Shown here: positions 25,126-33,778 of the stretch, piece after piece
How the letters are laid out: each line of letters starts with the position of its first letter
Numbering within the stretch: position 1 is the stretch's first letter
Notes under the pieces: model-generated
What the model was told of the DNA's origin: nothing
The model's input: the letters and a program-made list of their open reading frames with translations, nothing else
Databases searched by the model: none
NCBI RefSeq assembly: GCF_900101545.1
Contig: NZ_FMZU01000030.1
Location: forward strand, 1-64,000
From: Variovorax sp. CF079
GTDB taxonomy: Bacteria > Pseudomonadota > Gammaproteobacteria > Burkholderiales > Burkholderiaceae_C
Direction: 5' to 3'
DNA: 64,000 nt
Made by a program: the position numbers and the translations under genes

Positions 25126-26580
25126 ATGAGCAGCTACGACCTGATCCTTCGCAACGCCGACATCGCCACCGTCGGCGACCGCTACCGCGCCGACATCGGC
25201 GTGCGCGACGGCCGCATCTGCGCCATCGCGCAAGGGCTAGACGCCAGCGCCGCGCGCGAGATCGATGCGGCCGGGCGCCTGGTCACGCCCGGCGGCGTCG
25301 ACGGCCATTGCCACTTCGACCAGCCGACCAGCGACGGCTCGCGCTTCGCCGACGACTTCTTCACCGGCACGCGCTCCGCGGCCTGCGGCGGCACCACCAC
25401 CGTGCTGCCCTTCGCGGCCCAGCAGAAGGGGCGCAGCATCCAGGAAGCGGTCGACGACTACCACCGGCGCGCCGAGGGCAAGGCGGTGATCGACTACGCC
25501 TTCCACCTGATCGTCGCCGACGCCACCAAGGACGTGACGCAGCGCGAACTCCCCGCGTTGATCGAGAAGGGCTACACCTCCTTCAAGATCTACATGACCT
25601 ACGACGATCTGAAGCTGAACGACCGGCAGATCATCGAGGTGCTCGCGGCCGCGCGCCGGCATGGCGCGATGACCATGATCCATGCCGAGAACAGCGACTG
25701 CATCGCCTGGCTCACCGAGCAGCTGCTCGATGCCGGCCTCACGGCCCCGCGCTACCACGGCAGCTCGCGGCCGATGGCGGTGGAGCGCGAGGCCACGCAC
25801 CGGGCCATCGCGCTGGCCGAGCTGGTCGACACGCCGATCCTGATCGTGCACGTGTCGGGCCGCGAAGCGGTCGAGCAGATCCACTGGGCGCGCGGGCGCG
25901 GCCTGCCGATCCACGCGGAGACCTGCCCGCAGTACCTGTTCCTGAGCGCCGAGGATCTGGGCATCGATCCCGACGACCCGATGCACGGCGCGCGCTGCAT
26001 CTGCAGCCCGCCGCCGCGCGACAAGGCCAATCAGCAGTTCATCTGGAACGGGCTCGCGAGCGGGCTTTTCACGATCTTCTCGTCCGACCACGCACCCTTC
26101 AACATGAACGGCGCCGACGGCAAGCGCGTGGCCGGCGACCAGCCTGCCTTCGACCGCATCCCCAACGGCATTCCGGGCGTGGAGACGCGCCTGCCGCTGC
26201 TGATGAGCGAAGGCGTGCTCGCGGGCCGCATCGACATCCATCGCTTCGTCGAACTCACCGCCACCAACCCGGCGCGCCTCTATGGCCTGTACCCGAAGAA
26301 GGGAACGATCGCGGTCGGCAGCGATGCCGACTTCGTGGTGTGGGACGTCTTCGCCTCGGGACAGGAGAAGCGGATCTCCAACGACATGCTCCATCACGCG
26401 GCCGACTACACGCCCTACGAAGGGATGAAGCTGCGCGCCTGGCCCGGCGTCACCGTTTCGCGCGGGCGCGTGGTCTGGCAGGACGGCGTGTTCTCGGCCG
26501 AGGCCGGCTCGGGCCGCTTCCAGCCCTGCCTGCGGCCGCGCGCGCCGAACGACGGCAACCCGTTGGACAAGTGGCTGTGA
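25126..26580 (+). CDS. hydA: Dihydropyrimidinase/D-hydantoinase-family cyclic amidohydrolase
   Basis: This 484-residue amidohydrolase opens five- or six-membered cyclic ureides or imides. Binuclear metal ligands are visible: HCH at 61-63, the lysine to be carboxylated at K154 (SFKIYM), His in MIHAEN, His in LIVHVSG, and Asp in FSSDHAPF. The fold also shows DGHCHFDQPTSDG and ATNPARLYGLYPKKGTI. Its length is typical of dihydropyrimidinases and hydantoinases. In this operon it probably yields an N-carbamoyl amino acid; the natural substrate may be neither uracil nor hydantoin. Confidence 0.88.
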   Translation: MSSYDLILRNADIATVGDRYRADIGVRDGRICAIAQGLDASAAREIDAAGRLVTPGGVDGHCHFDQPTSDGSRFADDFFTGTRSAACGGTTTVLPFAAQQKGRSIQEAVDDYHRRAEGKAVIDYAFHLIVADATKDVTQRELPALIEKGYTSFKIYMTYDDLKLNDRQIIEVLAAARRHGAMTMIHAENSDCIAWLTEQLLDAGLTAPRYHGSSRPMAVEREATHRAIALAELVDTPILIVHVSGREAVEQIHWARGRGLPIHAETCPQYLFLSAEDLGIDPDDPMHGARCICSPPPRDKANQQFIWNGLASGLFTIFSSDHAPFNMNGADGKRVAGDQPAFDRIPNGIPGVETRLPLLMSEGVLAGRIDIHRFVELTATNPARLYGLYPKKGTIAVGSDADFVVWDVFASGQEKRISNDMLHHAADYTPYEGMKLRAWPGVTVSRGRVVWQDGVFSAEAGSGRFQPCLRPRAPNDGNPLDKWL

Positions 26581-26630
26581 GGATAGCGGCCCTCGCAATG
26601 CCGGCCTGATAAGCTTTTCCCCGTCCCCTC

Positions 26631-27338
26631 GTGGAAATCGCCTCCCCTCGCATGCCAAGCCTCCCCAGTCCGGCGCAACCCGCCACCATCACGATCGCAC
26701 CGCTCGAGGTGCGCTCCGCCAGCCTTGCCGAGCAGGCCTACGAACGGTTGCGCACGCTGATACTTGACCGCCAGATCTCGGCCGGCAGCCCGCTGCAGGA
26801 AGCGCGCCTGGCTGAAGACCTGCGCATCTCGCGCACGCCGATGCGCGAAGCGCTGGTGCGCCTGGCCGGGGAGGGCCTGCTGGTGCGGCGCGACGCGCGC
26901 TCCTATGCCGTGCGCGCGCTGGGCACCAAGGAATACTTCGACTGCATGCGCGCGCGCGAGGTGATCGAGTGCGAGGCCATCGCGCTCGCCGTCGGCAAGA
27001 TCACGGATGCGGAGATCGACACGCTCGAGGCGGACATCCGGGAACTCGACAGCGGCGAGCACAACGAAACCGAGCACTGGCACTTCGACGACCGCTTCCA
27101 TCTTCTGATCGCCACCGCCAGCGGCAACGTGGTGTTCCCGCGGCTGGTGGAGGAACTGCGCGTGAATGCGCGGCTGTTCCGCCTGCACAGTCCGCTGCAC
27201 CGGCAGCGCGAGAACCACGACGAGCACGGCGAGATCGTCCGCGCGCTGCGCGCCCGGGATCCGGAGCGGGCGAGGGCGGCGATGCGCGAGCACCTGCGCA
27301 GCTTGCAGGAAGACGTCAAGCGCGCTCTTGTCGAGTGA
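26631..27338 (+). CDS. GntR-family (FCD) transcriptional regulator
   Basis: This 235-residue regulator has a GntR winged helix at about 30-95 (LAEQAYERLRTLILDRQISA, GSPLQEARLAEDL, RISRTPMREALVRL). An FCD effector domain follows at about 105-230, with metal-type residues in HFDDRFHLLIA and NHDEHGEIVRAL. It is last in the catabolic operon and is the obvious regulator for the palindrome at 22501-22527. The start is a GTG at 26631 or an ATG at 26652. The stop overlaps the convergent MFS gene by 23 bases. Confidence 0.9.
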   Translation: MEIASPRMPSLPSPAQPATITIAPLEVRSASLAEQAYERLRTLILDRQISAGSPLQEARLAEDLRISRTPMREALVRLAGEGLLVRRDARSYAVRALGTKEYFDCMRAREVIECEAIALAVGKITDAEIDTLEADIRELDSGEHNETEHWHFDDRFHLLIATASGNVVFPRLVEELRVNARLFRLHSPLHRQRENHDEHGEIVRALRARDPERARAAMREHLRSLQEDVKRALVE

Positions 27339-28791
27339 TGGCGGAGGCGTCGCCGTCCGTATGCAATCCGAGCGGCGGCGCCACGTCCTCGAGCGGCCTG
27401 CGCTCCGCATCCACCGCCCAGCGCAGCGCGAGCAGTCCGGCCACGATGACCAGCGCGGCGCCGATCGCATAGCCGATGGCCACGGCGCCGCGGTTGCCGG
27501 TTTCGATCAAGGCGCCGAACAGCACCGGCGCCACGAAGCCGCCGGCCCCGGTGCCCACGGCATAGAAGATCGCGATCGCGATCGCGCGCATCTCCAGCGG
27601 AAACACCTCGCTCACCGTGAGGTAGGCCGAGCTGGCCGCGGCCGATGCGAGAAAGAACACCGCCGACCAGCACAGCGCCTGGCTGCGCGCATCGAGCCAG
27701 CCCTGCATGAAGGCCCAGCCGGTCAGCGCCAGGCCCACGCCCGAGAGCACGTAGGTCAGCGCGATCATGCGGCGCCGGCCCACGTGGTCGAACAGCGGAC
27801 CCAGGAGCAGCGGCCCCAGCACGTTGCCGAGCGCGAACGGAAAGATGTAGAGCGCCACCTTGCCCTCGGCCACGCCGTGGAAGCGCGTCAGCACCAGCGC
27901 GTAGGTGAAGAAGATCGCGTTGTAGAAGAAGGCCTGCGAAATCATCAGCGCCAGCGCCACCATGCTGCGCTGCGGGTAGCGCGAGAGCAGCACCTGCGCG
28001 ACCTCGCGCCAGCCGGGGCTCGCGCGGTCGCCATAGTGCACCCGGCCGGGAGCCGAAGGCAGTGCGCCCTGCTGCGCAACGATCTCGGCCTCGATGCCCG
28101 CAACGATGAGCTCGGCCTCTTCGGCCCGGCCATGCGCCATCAGCCAGCGCGGGCTCTCGGGCACGTTGCGCCGCACCAGCAGGATCGCCACGGCCAGCAG
28201 CGCGCCGAGCCCGAAGCCCGCGCGCCAGCCCCACACGGGGCCCAGCACCCCCGGATCGAGCAGCCACAGGCTCAACCCGGCGCCGAGCGCCGCGCCGACC
28301 CAGAAGCTGCCGTTGATGGCCAGGTTCACGCGCCCGCGCACGCGCGCCGGGATCAGCTCGTCGATGGCCGAATTGATGGCCGCGTACTCGCCGCCGATGC
28401 CCAGGCCGGTGAGAAAGCGGCACAGCGCGAAGAAGGCGAAGTCGGGCGAGAAGGCGGTCGCCAGCGTGGCCAGCGCATAGACCGCCAGCGTGATCAGGAA
28501 CAGCTTCTTGCGGCCCAGGCGGTCGGTGAGCCTGCCGAAGAGCAGCGCGCCGATCACCGCGCCGCCGACGTAGAGCGAGCCCGACCAGCCGATCTGCGCC
28601 GCGCTCAAGCCCAGCGTGTCGGGCCGCTCCAGCACGCCGCCGATCGAGCCCACCAGCGTGACCTCGAGACCGTCGAGCACCCAGGCCACGCCGAGCGCGA
28701 TCACCACGCGCCAGTGCCAGCGCGACCAGGGCAGGCGGTCGAGGCGGGCCGGGATGTCGGTGCCGGCCGGGGTCGTGCTTTGTTGTTGCAT
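27316..28791 (-). CDS. MFS transporter, sugar/aromatic acid (SP/AAHS-like) type
   Basis: This 491-residue carrier has twelve predicted helices. The MFS signatures are GRLTDRLGRKKLF between helices 2 and 3 and FLTGLGIGGEYAAINSAIDE, typical of SP and AAHS/metabolite-proton carriers, with VPESPRWL in the central loop. The ATG at 28791 opens a polar leader (MQQQSTTPAGTD). It converges on the GntR gene and follows ureD by 50 bases. The substrate is unknown; it could feed the ureide-type pathway or be unrelated. Confidence 0.85.
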   Translation of the reverse strand: MQQQSTTPAGTDIPARLDRLPWSRWHWRVVIALGVAWVLDGLEVTLVGSIGGVLERPDTLGLSAAQIGWSGSLYVGGAVIGALLFGRLTDRLGRKKLFLITLAVYALATLATAFSPDFAFFALCRFLTGLGIGGEYAAINSAIDELIPARVRGRVNLAINGSFWVGAALGAGLSLWLLDPGVLGPVWGWRAGFGLGALLAVAILLVRRNVPESPRWLMAHGRAEEAELIVAGIEAEIVAQQGALPSAPGRVHYGDRASPGWREVAQVLLSRYPQRSMVALALMISQAFFYNAIFFTYALVLTRFHGVAEGKVALYIFPFALGNVLGPLLLGPLFDHVGRRRMIALTYVLSGVGLALTGWAFMQGWLDARSQALCWSAVFFLASAAASSAYLTVSEVFPLEMRAIAIAIFYAVGTGAGGFVAPVLFGALIETGNRGAVAIGYAIGAALVIVAGLLALRWAVDAERRPLEDVAPPLGLHTDGDASAITRQERA

Positions 28792-28841
28792 CGCCCGGCA
28801 GTCTAGGCAGACCCGCCGCGCCGCCTCGTCGGACGAGGCCC

Positions 28842-29672
28842 CTACATCGCCCAGATGCGCGGCGGCGTACCCGTCATGTGCCAGAGCTCGGCCCGCCATG
28901 CCTTCCACACCTGCCGCAGCAGCTGCATGGCCGGCTCGACCACCGGTGCGAGCGCGCGCAGCACGATGATTTCGGCATGCGGGCTGGTCGCGCCGGCGCT
29001 CTCGCGCAGGCCGTGCGCATCGATCAGCGCGCGCGCGACCTCGAGCGCCGCGTCGCGCCGCGCGCGCGCGATCGGCGAGCCCGCGACGAAGAAGATCGAG
29101 GCGAGGCAGCGGTGTCCGGCCAGGCCGATTGGGCTTTGCAGCAGGCGCGTGTCCGCGGCATCGATGCGCCCGCGTTCCAGCCACACGCCCGGCACCTCGA
29201 TGTGCTGCTGCAGGCTGCCGAGCTCGAAGGGCTTGCCGGCGCCGGGCAGGCCCAACGCCGTCACGTCCCAGCCGATCAGCTCGGCGCCCTCGGCTGCGCG
29301 CAGTGTCAGCCGATTCTCGGCGCGGCAGCCGCTGTAGCAGATGGCTTCGAGCGGCAGCCATTCGAGCCGCGCGCCAGCCTCGAGCGTGAGCTCGGTGCGC
29401 TGCAGCGCCAGCTCGCCTTCGGAGCGGTAGAAGCGCGTGGCGCCCGGCGTGGTGATGAGGCCGTGGCTGCCCGCCGCGGCGCGCACCGCGATGTCCAGTG
29501 TGTCGCCGCCGACCAGCCCGCCGGGCGGATGCACCAGCACGTTGTGGCAGACGGCGTCGCCCTCGGGGTAGAGGCTTTGCAGGATGCGCAGCGGGCCTTC
29601 ATGGCGAAAGCGGGCGACGCTGCGCTGGTTTTCTAGGTTGTAGGCGAGGGCTAGTCGCGCGTGCCATGGCAT
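28842..29672 (-). CDS. ureD: Urease accessory protein UreD (UreH), solitary
   Basis: This 276-residue protein is a urease maturation chaperone that binds apo-urease with UreF and UreG for nickel loading. Diagnostic segments are HNVLVHPPGGLVGGD, TTPGATRFYRS, EWLPLEAICYSGC and GWDVTALGLP. Length and the ending (GTPPRIWAM) are complete. No ureA, B, C, E, F or G is in the window. The next gene downstream is the MFS carrier, where ureA would be expected. Rearrangement of a urt-ure locus is the simplest idea, since urtE lies 11.5 kb away in the opposite direction. Confidence 0.9.
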   Translation of the reverse strand: MPWHARLALAYNLENQRSVARFRHEGPLRILQSLYPEGDAVCHNVLVHPPGGLVGGDTLDIAVRAAAGSHGLITTPGATRFYRSEGELALQRTELTLEAGARLEWLPLEAICYSGCRAENRLTLRAAEGAELIGWDVTALGLPGAGKPFELGSLQQHIEVPGVWLERGRIDAADTRLLQSPIGLAGHRCLASIFFVAGSPIARARRDAALEVARALIDAHGLRESAGATSPHAEIIVLRALAPVVEPAMQLLRQVWKAWRAELWHMTGTPPRIWAM

Positions 29673-29676
29673 GGGG

Positions 29677-30198
29677 CTAGTGTAGGGATGCGGATCGGAC
29701 GCGATCCATCGCGTCGACCACCGCGTCCACCGCGCGCTGCGGGCTCAGCAGTGCGGTATCGATGATCAGGTGGTCCCTGGTCCAGGGTACATAGTCGTGC
29801 CTCGTCACCGACGACCATGTCGGCAGGGCCAGTCCGTCGATGTCGCCGATGCGGCCTTCGACGCGGCGCCGATGCTCGTTCGCGTCCGAGCAGATCACTT
29901 CGACCTCGACCAGCGCCACTCCGACCTCGCGCGCCACCGACTGCCAGGCCGCGCGCGTGATCGGCAGCGGGTTGACGCAGTCGGCGACCACCATCCGGCC
30001 CAGCTCGAGATTCGATCTGGCGAGTGAATAGGCCACCATGTAGCCGGCCGGGCCGATGTCCGCGGCCAGCATCTTCGAATCCCTGATGGCCTGCTCGATC
30101 GCATCGATCCGCAGGTAGGCGGCCTGGCACCGGCGCACGAGCTCGCGTGCGATGGTCGACTTACCGACCCCCGGCAATCCCCCGAATACGACCAGCAT
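29677..30198 (-). CDS. Small P-loop kinase-like ATPase
   Basis: This 173-residue AAA_33/zeta-like protein has Walker A GLPGVGKST at residues 7-15, RIDAIEQAIRD for the second acidic site, and arginines for phosphate contact in EHRRRVEGRIGD. Such proteins phosphorylate small metabolites, nucleotides or antibiotics. The substrate is unknown. It ends four bases before the ureD start, so the two are probably read together. Confidence 0.75.
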   Translation of the reverse strand: MLVVFGGLPGVGKSTIARELVRRCQAAYLRIDAIEQAIRDSKMLAADIGPAGYMVAYSLARSNLELGRMVVADCVNPLPITRAAWQSVAREVGVALVEVEVICSDANEHRRRVEGRIGDIDGLALPTWSSVTRHDYVPWTRDHLIIDTALLSPQRAVDAVVDAMDRVRSASLH

Positions 30199-30214
30199 CG
30201 GTTCTCCGTCGCCT

Positions 30215-30433
30215 TCAGTAGTGAGGCGGCAGCTCGTCGCGCAGGTTGCGCGTCGCGCCGGCTCCGGGGTCGGGACTCTGCTGCCGAAGCTGTGTGACCT
30301 GAAGGGCCAGGCTGTCGATCTGCTGCTGTTGTCTGTAGATGGCCAGGTTCAACTGGTCCAGCAGGTCTTCGGTGAAACTGGCCTTGATCTCCAGTTCGTT
30401 GAGGCGGCGTTCTGTGTCGTGCGGGCTTTGCAT
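30215..30433 (-). CDS. slyX: SlyX family protein
   Basis: This 72-residue coiled-coil protein has the SlyX pattern: RRLNELEIKASFTEDLLDQ, then NLAIYRQQQQIDSLALQV, with the tail DELPPHY. Its function is unknown in any organism. The ATG at 30433 is chosen because the family begins just before the ERRLNELE segment. It sits 26 bases downstream of the deaminase gene and 16 before the kinase gene. Confidence 0.85.
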   Translation of the reverse strand: MQSPHDTERRLNELEIKASFTEDLLDQLNLAIYRQQQQIDSLALQVTQLRQQSPDPGAGATRNLRDELPPHY

Positions 30434-30459
30434 GGCGCTATTGGACAGCAAGAGCAGGC

Positions 30460-30972
30460 TCAGTCCTTCCACGCCCCCACGTGCGCCGCAATGGCTTCGT
30501 CGAGCAGCGCCGGGCCGATGCATTCGATGGGATGCGACGAGGCTTGGAACACATCGCGGCACGAGAGCTCGGCATCGCGCTGCTCGGGGCGCTCGCCGCG
30601 GAACATGCGCAGCCGCTCGGCGTCGATGCCGAACACCACGCGGCCGATGTTGGACCAGAAGATCGCGCCGGCGCACATCACGCAGGGTTCGGCGGACGAA
30701 TAGAGGGTGGCGCCCGCCAGCTCTTCGCGCGACAGCCCGCGCTCGCCGAGCGCGCGCACGGCATTGGTTTCGGCATGGCCGGTGACGTCGCCGGTCTCGG
30801 CCGTGTTGCAGTAGGCCTCGGCCAGCACCTCGCCGGTGGCCGACACCACGATGGCGCCGAAGGGCCGGTTGCCGCGGCGACGTGCTGCATGCGACCAGAC
30901 GATGGCCTTGCGCAGGTAGCGGCCGTCGCGCTCGTCGAGTTCGATTTCGCTGGAAAGGGAAAGGGGGCTCAT
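30460..30972 (-). CDS. Nucleoside/base deaminase (CMP/dCMP deaminase fold)
   Basis: This 170-residue zinc deaminase has the motif GHAETNA (zinc His and catalytic Glu) and PCVMCAG (two zinc Cys). The arrangement is that of guanine deaminase or TadA-like enzymes; lack of a basic tRNA-binding tail favours a free-base substrate. A second, related deaminase is encoded at 40008-40490. The ATG at 30972 heads a run of deaminase, slyX, kinase and ureD. Confidence 0.85.
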   Translation of the reverse strand: MSPLSLSSEIELDERDGRYLRKAIVWSHAARRRGNRPFGAIVVSATGEVLAEAYCNTAETGDVTGHAETNAVRALGERGLSREELAGATLYSSAEPCVMCAGAIFWSNIGRVVFGIDAERLRMFRGERPEQRDAELSCRDVFQASSHPIECIGPALLDEAIAAHVGAWKD

Positions 30973-30983
30973 GCTGGGATGTT

Positions 30984-31033
30984 AGGGCCTGTTAACGCCA
31001 TTTTCGACCCCGCAAATAGCGTTAACAGGCCCT
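30984..31033. repeat. Palindromic repeat, long-loop copy
   Basis: A 15-base arm AGGGCCTGTTAACGC (30984-30998) is repeated in perfect inverse at 31019-31033, with a 20-base loop. It lies between two divergent genes, so it is not a terminator. The outer 13 bases of each arm recur at 34674-34693. The remaining intergenic DNA to 31253 shows a small inverted repeat (GCATGACGCATGC near 31096) and no gene. Confidence 0.7.
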
Positions 31034-31253
31034 CGTGCGATGCACTGCGGCGGTGCGCGCACTGTGAAATGCTTAATGGTTTGGTATGACAAATGCATGA
31101 CGCATGCCAGCGTCTGCGAGACAATCCGGGCGCGCAACTTGCAATGAGATCTGCGCAGAGTAGAAGCGTTCAGTCCGGCGTCCTGATTTCGACGGGAGCC
31201 GCGGCGGGAAATTGCTCTTTCATGTGTTCCCACGCAACCGAAGGAGTTCTTTC

Positions 31254-32330
31254 ATGCTCGTCACGCAGCAACCCGTTTTCCGCAAGTTCTGGCATGCCGT
31301 CATGCCGCTGGCCGATCTGCAGCAGGGGCCCAGGCCCTTCACGCTGCTGGGCGAGAACATCGTTCTTTTTCTCGATGCAAAAGGCCAGCCCGCCGCTTTG
31401 CGCGACCGCTGCTGCCACCGCACCGCCCGGTTGTCGAAGGGCTGGTGCGTCGATGCCGAAGGCAAGGCCTGCGCCCAGGGCGCCATCCAGTGCGGCTACC
31501 ACGGCTGGACCTACGACCGCAGCGGCCAGGTGATCCGCATCCCGCAGTACGAGGCCGAGCGCAGGATCTCGCCCGAATATCGGACCACGGCCTACCACTG
31601 CACGGCGCGCTACGGCTATGCCTGGGTCGCGCTGGAAGACCCCATCGCGGAGATCCCGCAGATTCCCGAGTTCGACGACCCTGGCTACCGCACCATCTTC
31701 CAGTTCCACGAAGAGTGGCAGACCAGCCCGATGCGCGCGCTCGAGAACTCCTTCGACAACTCGCACTTCAGCTTCGTGCACCGCGCGACGTTCGGGGTGG
31801 CCGCGAGTCCGAAGCCGAGCAAGTACGAGCTGGTCGAGAACGAGAGCGGCTTCCATGCCGAGACCGTGATCGAGGCGACCAACCCGGCCAAGTTCCACGC
31901 CATCAGCGGCGTCGTCGACCCGATCACCACGCGCCACATGCGCAACGCCTACTTCCTGCCCTTCTCGCGCCGGCTCGACATCGAATATCCCTCGGGCATC
32001 CGACACATCATCATCAACTGCTTCACGCCCATCGACGATGGTCGCATGCAGCTGTGCCAATGGCTGTTTCGCAACGACACCGAGGCCGACTGCGCGGCGC
32101 AGATGCTGATCGACTTCGACGCGGAGATCACGCGCGAGGACAAGGACATCCTCGAATCGACCGACCCTGATGCGCTGGTCGACACGCGCCGCCGCGGTGT
32201 CGAGTACTCGATGGAGTCCGACCGGCCCGGCATGCTGATCCGCAAGCACTTGATGCAGCTGCTCGCGAAGCATGGCGAATCGGAGGTGCACCGCGGGATG
32301 CGCGTCGAGCCGCTGGTGCGAGCGGCCTGA
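31254..32330 (+). CDS. Rieske non-haem iron oxygenase, alpha subunit type
   Basis: This 358-residue terminal oxygenase has the Rieske ligands CCHRTARL and CGYHGW, the CxH...CxxH pattern with an unusually long cysteine-rich spacer (GWCVDAEGKACAQGAIQ). A mononuclear-iron site follows in ENSFDNSHFSFVHRATFG. It resembles the vanillate O-demethylase/phenylpropionate dioxygenase group. AAGGAG precedes the ATG at 31254. No ferredoxin reductase is adjacent, so its electron donor must be elsewhere. The substrate is unknown. Confidence 0.85.
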   Translation: MLVTQQPVFRKFWHAVMPLADLQQGPRPFTLLGENIVLFLDAKGQPAALRDRCCHRTARLSKGWCVDAEGKACAQGAIQCGYHGWTYDRSGQVIRIPQYEAERRISPEYRTTAYHCTARYGYAWVALEDPIAEIPQIPEFDDPGYRTIFQFHEEWQTSPMRALENSFDNSHFSFVHRATFGVAASPKPSKYELVENESGFHAETVIEATNPAKFHAISGVVDPITTRHMRNAYFLPFSRRLDIEYPSGIRHIIINCFTPIDDGRMQLCQWLFRNDTEADCAAQMLIDFDAEITREDKDILESTDPDALVDTRRRGVEYSMESDRPGMLIRKHLMQLLAKHGESEVHRGMRVEPLVRAA

Positions 32331-32367
32331 GGTTTGCTGTCTGCCGACCGGTGGCACCCGCCGGCCG

Positions 32368-32689
32368 TCAATGCAGCCGGTAGTCGCGGATCACTTCAGC
32401 GCTCGGCTCGATGCCGAGCCCGGGGCCCTGAGGCACGGCCATCATCCCGTTCTTCGGAACGATGGCGTCGCCACAGAGCTGCGCTTCCAGATCGAAGAAA
32501 CGCCACTCGACCAACGCATTGGCGCCGCCCAGCGCTGCGCTGCCGTGAATGCCGGCCAGAAGCCCGGGCCCGTCGTAGAACGCGTGCACCATGACCGTCG
32601 TGTTGTTCGCATTCGCCAGCGCGAAGACCTTGCGCAGTTCGTGATTCCGCCCATCTTGGCTGAATCGCCTCGATGTGCTGAATCTTCAT
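32368..32689 (-). pseudogene. Enolase-superfamily (mandelate racemase/MLE-like) remnant
   Basis: On the minus strand the start MKIQHIEAIQ at 32689 is a typical N-terminus for this family. It is joined directly to C-terminal sequence reading SAKMGGIT. After one lost base near 32645 this continues in another frame as ELRKVFALANANNTTVMVHA and FYDGPGLLAGIHGSAALGG, ending VPQGPGLGIEPSAEVIRDYR. About 250 central codons are gone, including the catalytic lysines and metal ligands. It lies next to a Rieske oxygenase and may be a relic of that pathway. It cannot be functional. Confidence 0.75.
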
Positions 32690-32862
32690 TCAAAGCGCTC
32701 CTGAAGGCGGTGGCCGCCGCTTTGGCGGCCGGCCATCGATGTCATCCCTTGGGGAGAACGAGTCTACGGCGTTCTCGACCGCAGCCCGTGCCGGAAGTGC
32801 TACAAACTGCCCGGATCGACCGGTTCGCCGCGCGCCCGCGCGGAGCCGATGGATTCACCCCC

Positions 32863-33735
32863 ATGAGCGAGCGCCTCTATCTCCGCCTCGACGACGACCC
32901 CTTGCACGGGCCGGAAGCGAGCGCTCCCGCCGGCACGCTGCAGTCCTTCGACGTGGCCGCGCCGCTGCGCCGGCACGTTTCGCACATCCTCCTGTGCCGC
33001 GAGACCATTCCCGAGGGGCACGAGGTGTTGGAGCGCGTGCTGCCCGACGGCGCGGTGCGCCTCATCTTCAACCTGGGCGATGCGCCGTCGGCGAGCGAGG
33101 GCGCTGGCGAGCCCGTCGAGGCGATAGGCGCATCCACGGCGCCGGCCATGGTGCGCCTGCGCAGCAGGATCGAAGGCCTGTGCGTCACGCTGCGCCCCGG
33201 CGCGGCGGCGGCCCTGCTGGGCATGCCGGCCGGCGAGATCGGCGGCACGGCCGTGCATCTGGACGCGTTGTGGCGTGGCGCGGGTGCCGAGCTGCTGGAG
33301 CGCATCGCCGAGGCGCGCGACGATGCCGCGCGGGTCGCGCTGCTCGGCGCCGCGCTGCAACGCCGCCTGCTCGCGAGCGAGGTATCGCCGCAGCTTTCGG
33401 CCGCCATGCATGCGGCGCAGCGCATCGCCGCTTCGGGCGGCCGGCTTCCGCTGCGCGAAGTGGCCGCCGCGCTGGGCATCGGCGAGCGTCGATTGCAGCA
33501 GCTCTTCCACGAACACGTGGGACTTTCGCCGCGCGCCTGGAGCCGGCTGGCGCGGCTTCACGCCTGCCTGCGCGCGCTTCGCCAACAGCAGACGCCGGCC
33601 TGGGCGGAGCTCGCGCTCGATGGCGGCTTCTACGATCAATCGCATTTGGTGAACGAGTTCCGGGCGCTCTGCGGCATCACGCCGACCGAGTTCCTCGGCC
33701 ACCGCATTTCGGGTTCTTCCAAGACGGCGGCTTGA
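32863..33735 (+). CDS. AraC-family transcriptional regulator
   Basis: This 290-residue regulator has an N-terminal DUF6597-like sensing region (FDVAAPLRRHVSHILLCRET, RLIFNLGDAP, VTLRPGAAAALLGMPAGEIG) and a C-terminal AraC HTH at about 190-280 (LPLREVAAALGIGERRLQQL, FHEHVGLSPRAWSRLARLHA, GGFYDQSHLVNEFRALCGIT). The ATG at 32863 is the first start in the conserved part. It is followed 43 bases later by an SDR gene, its likely target. Confidence 0.87.
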   Translation: MSERLYLRLDDDPLHGPEASAPAGTLQSFDVAAPLRRHVSHILLCRETIPEGHEVLERVLPDGAVRLIFNLGDAPSASEGAGEPVEAIGASTAPAMVRLRSRIEGLCVTLRPGAAAALLGMPAGEIGGTAVHLDALWRGAGAELLERIAEARDDAARVALLGAALQRRLLASEVSPQLSAAMHAAQRIAASGGRLPLREVAAALGIGERRLQQLFHEHVGLSPRAWSRLARLHACLRALRQQQTPAWAELALDGGFYDQSHLVNEFRALCGITPTEFLGHRISGSSKTAA

Positions 33736-33778
33736 GTCCGCACTACCGTAGGCCCTAAAGCCAACGAAAGGAGAACGA

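Noticed and set aside
30984..31033. Terminator function of the palindromic repeat
   Set aside because: It lies between divergent genes and has no T-tract on either strand.
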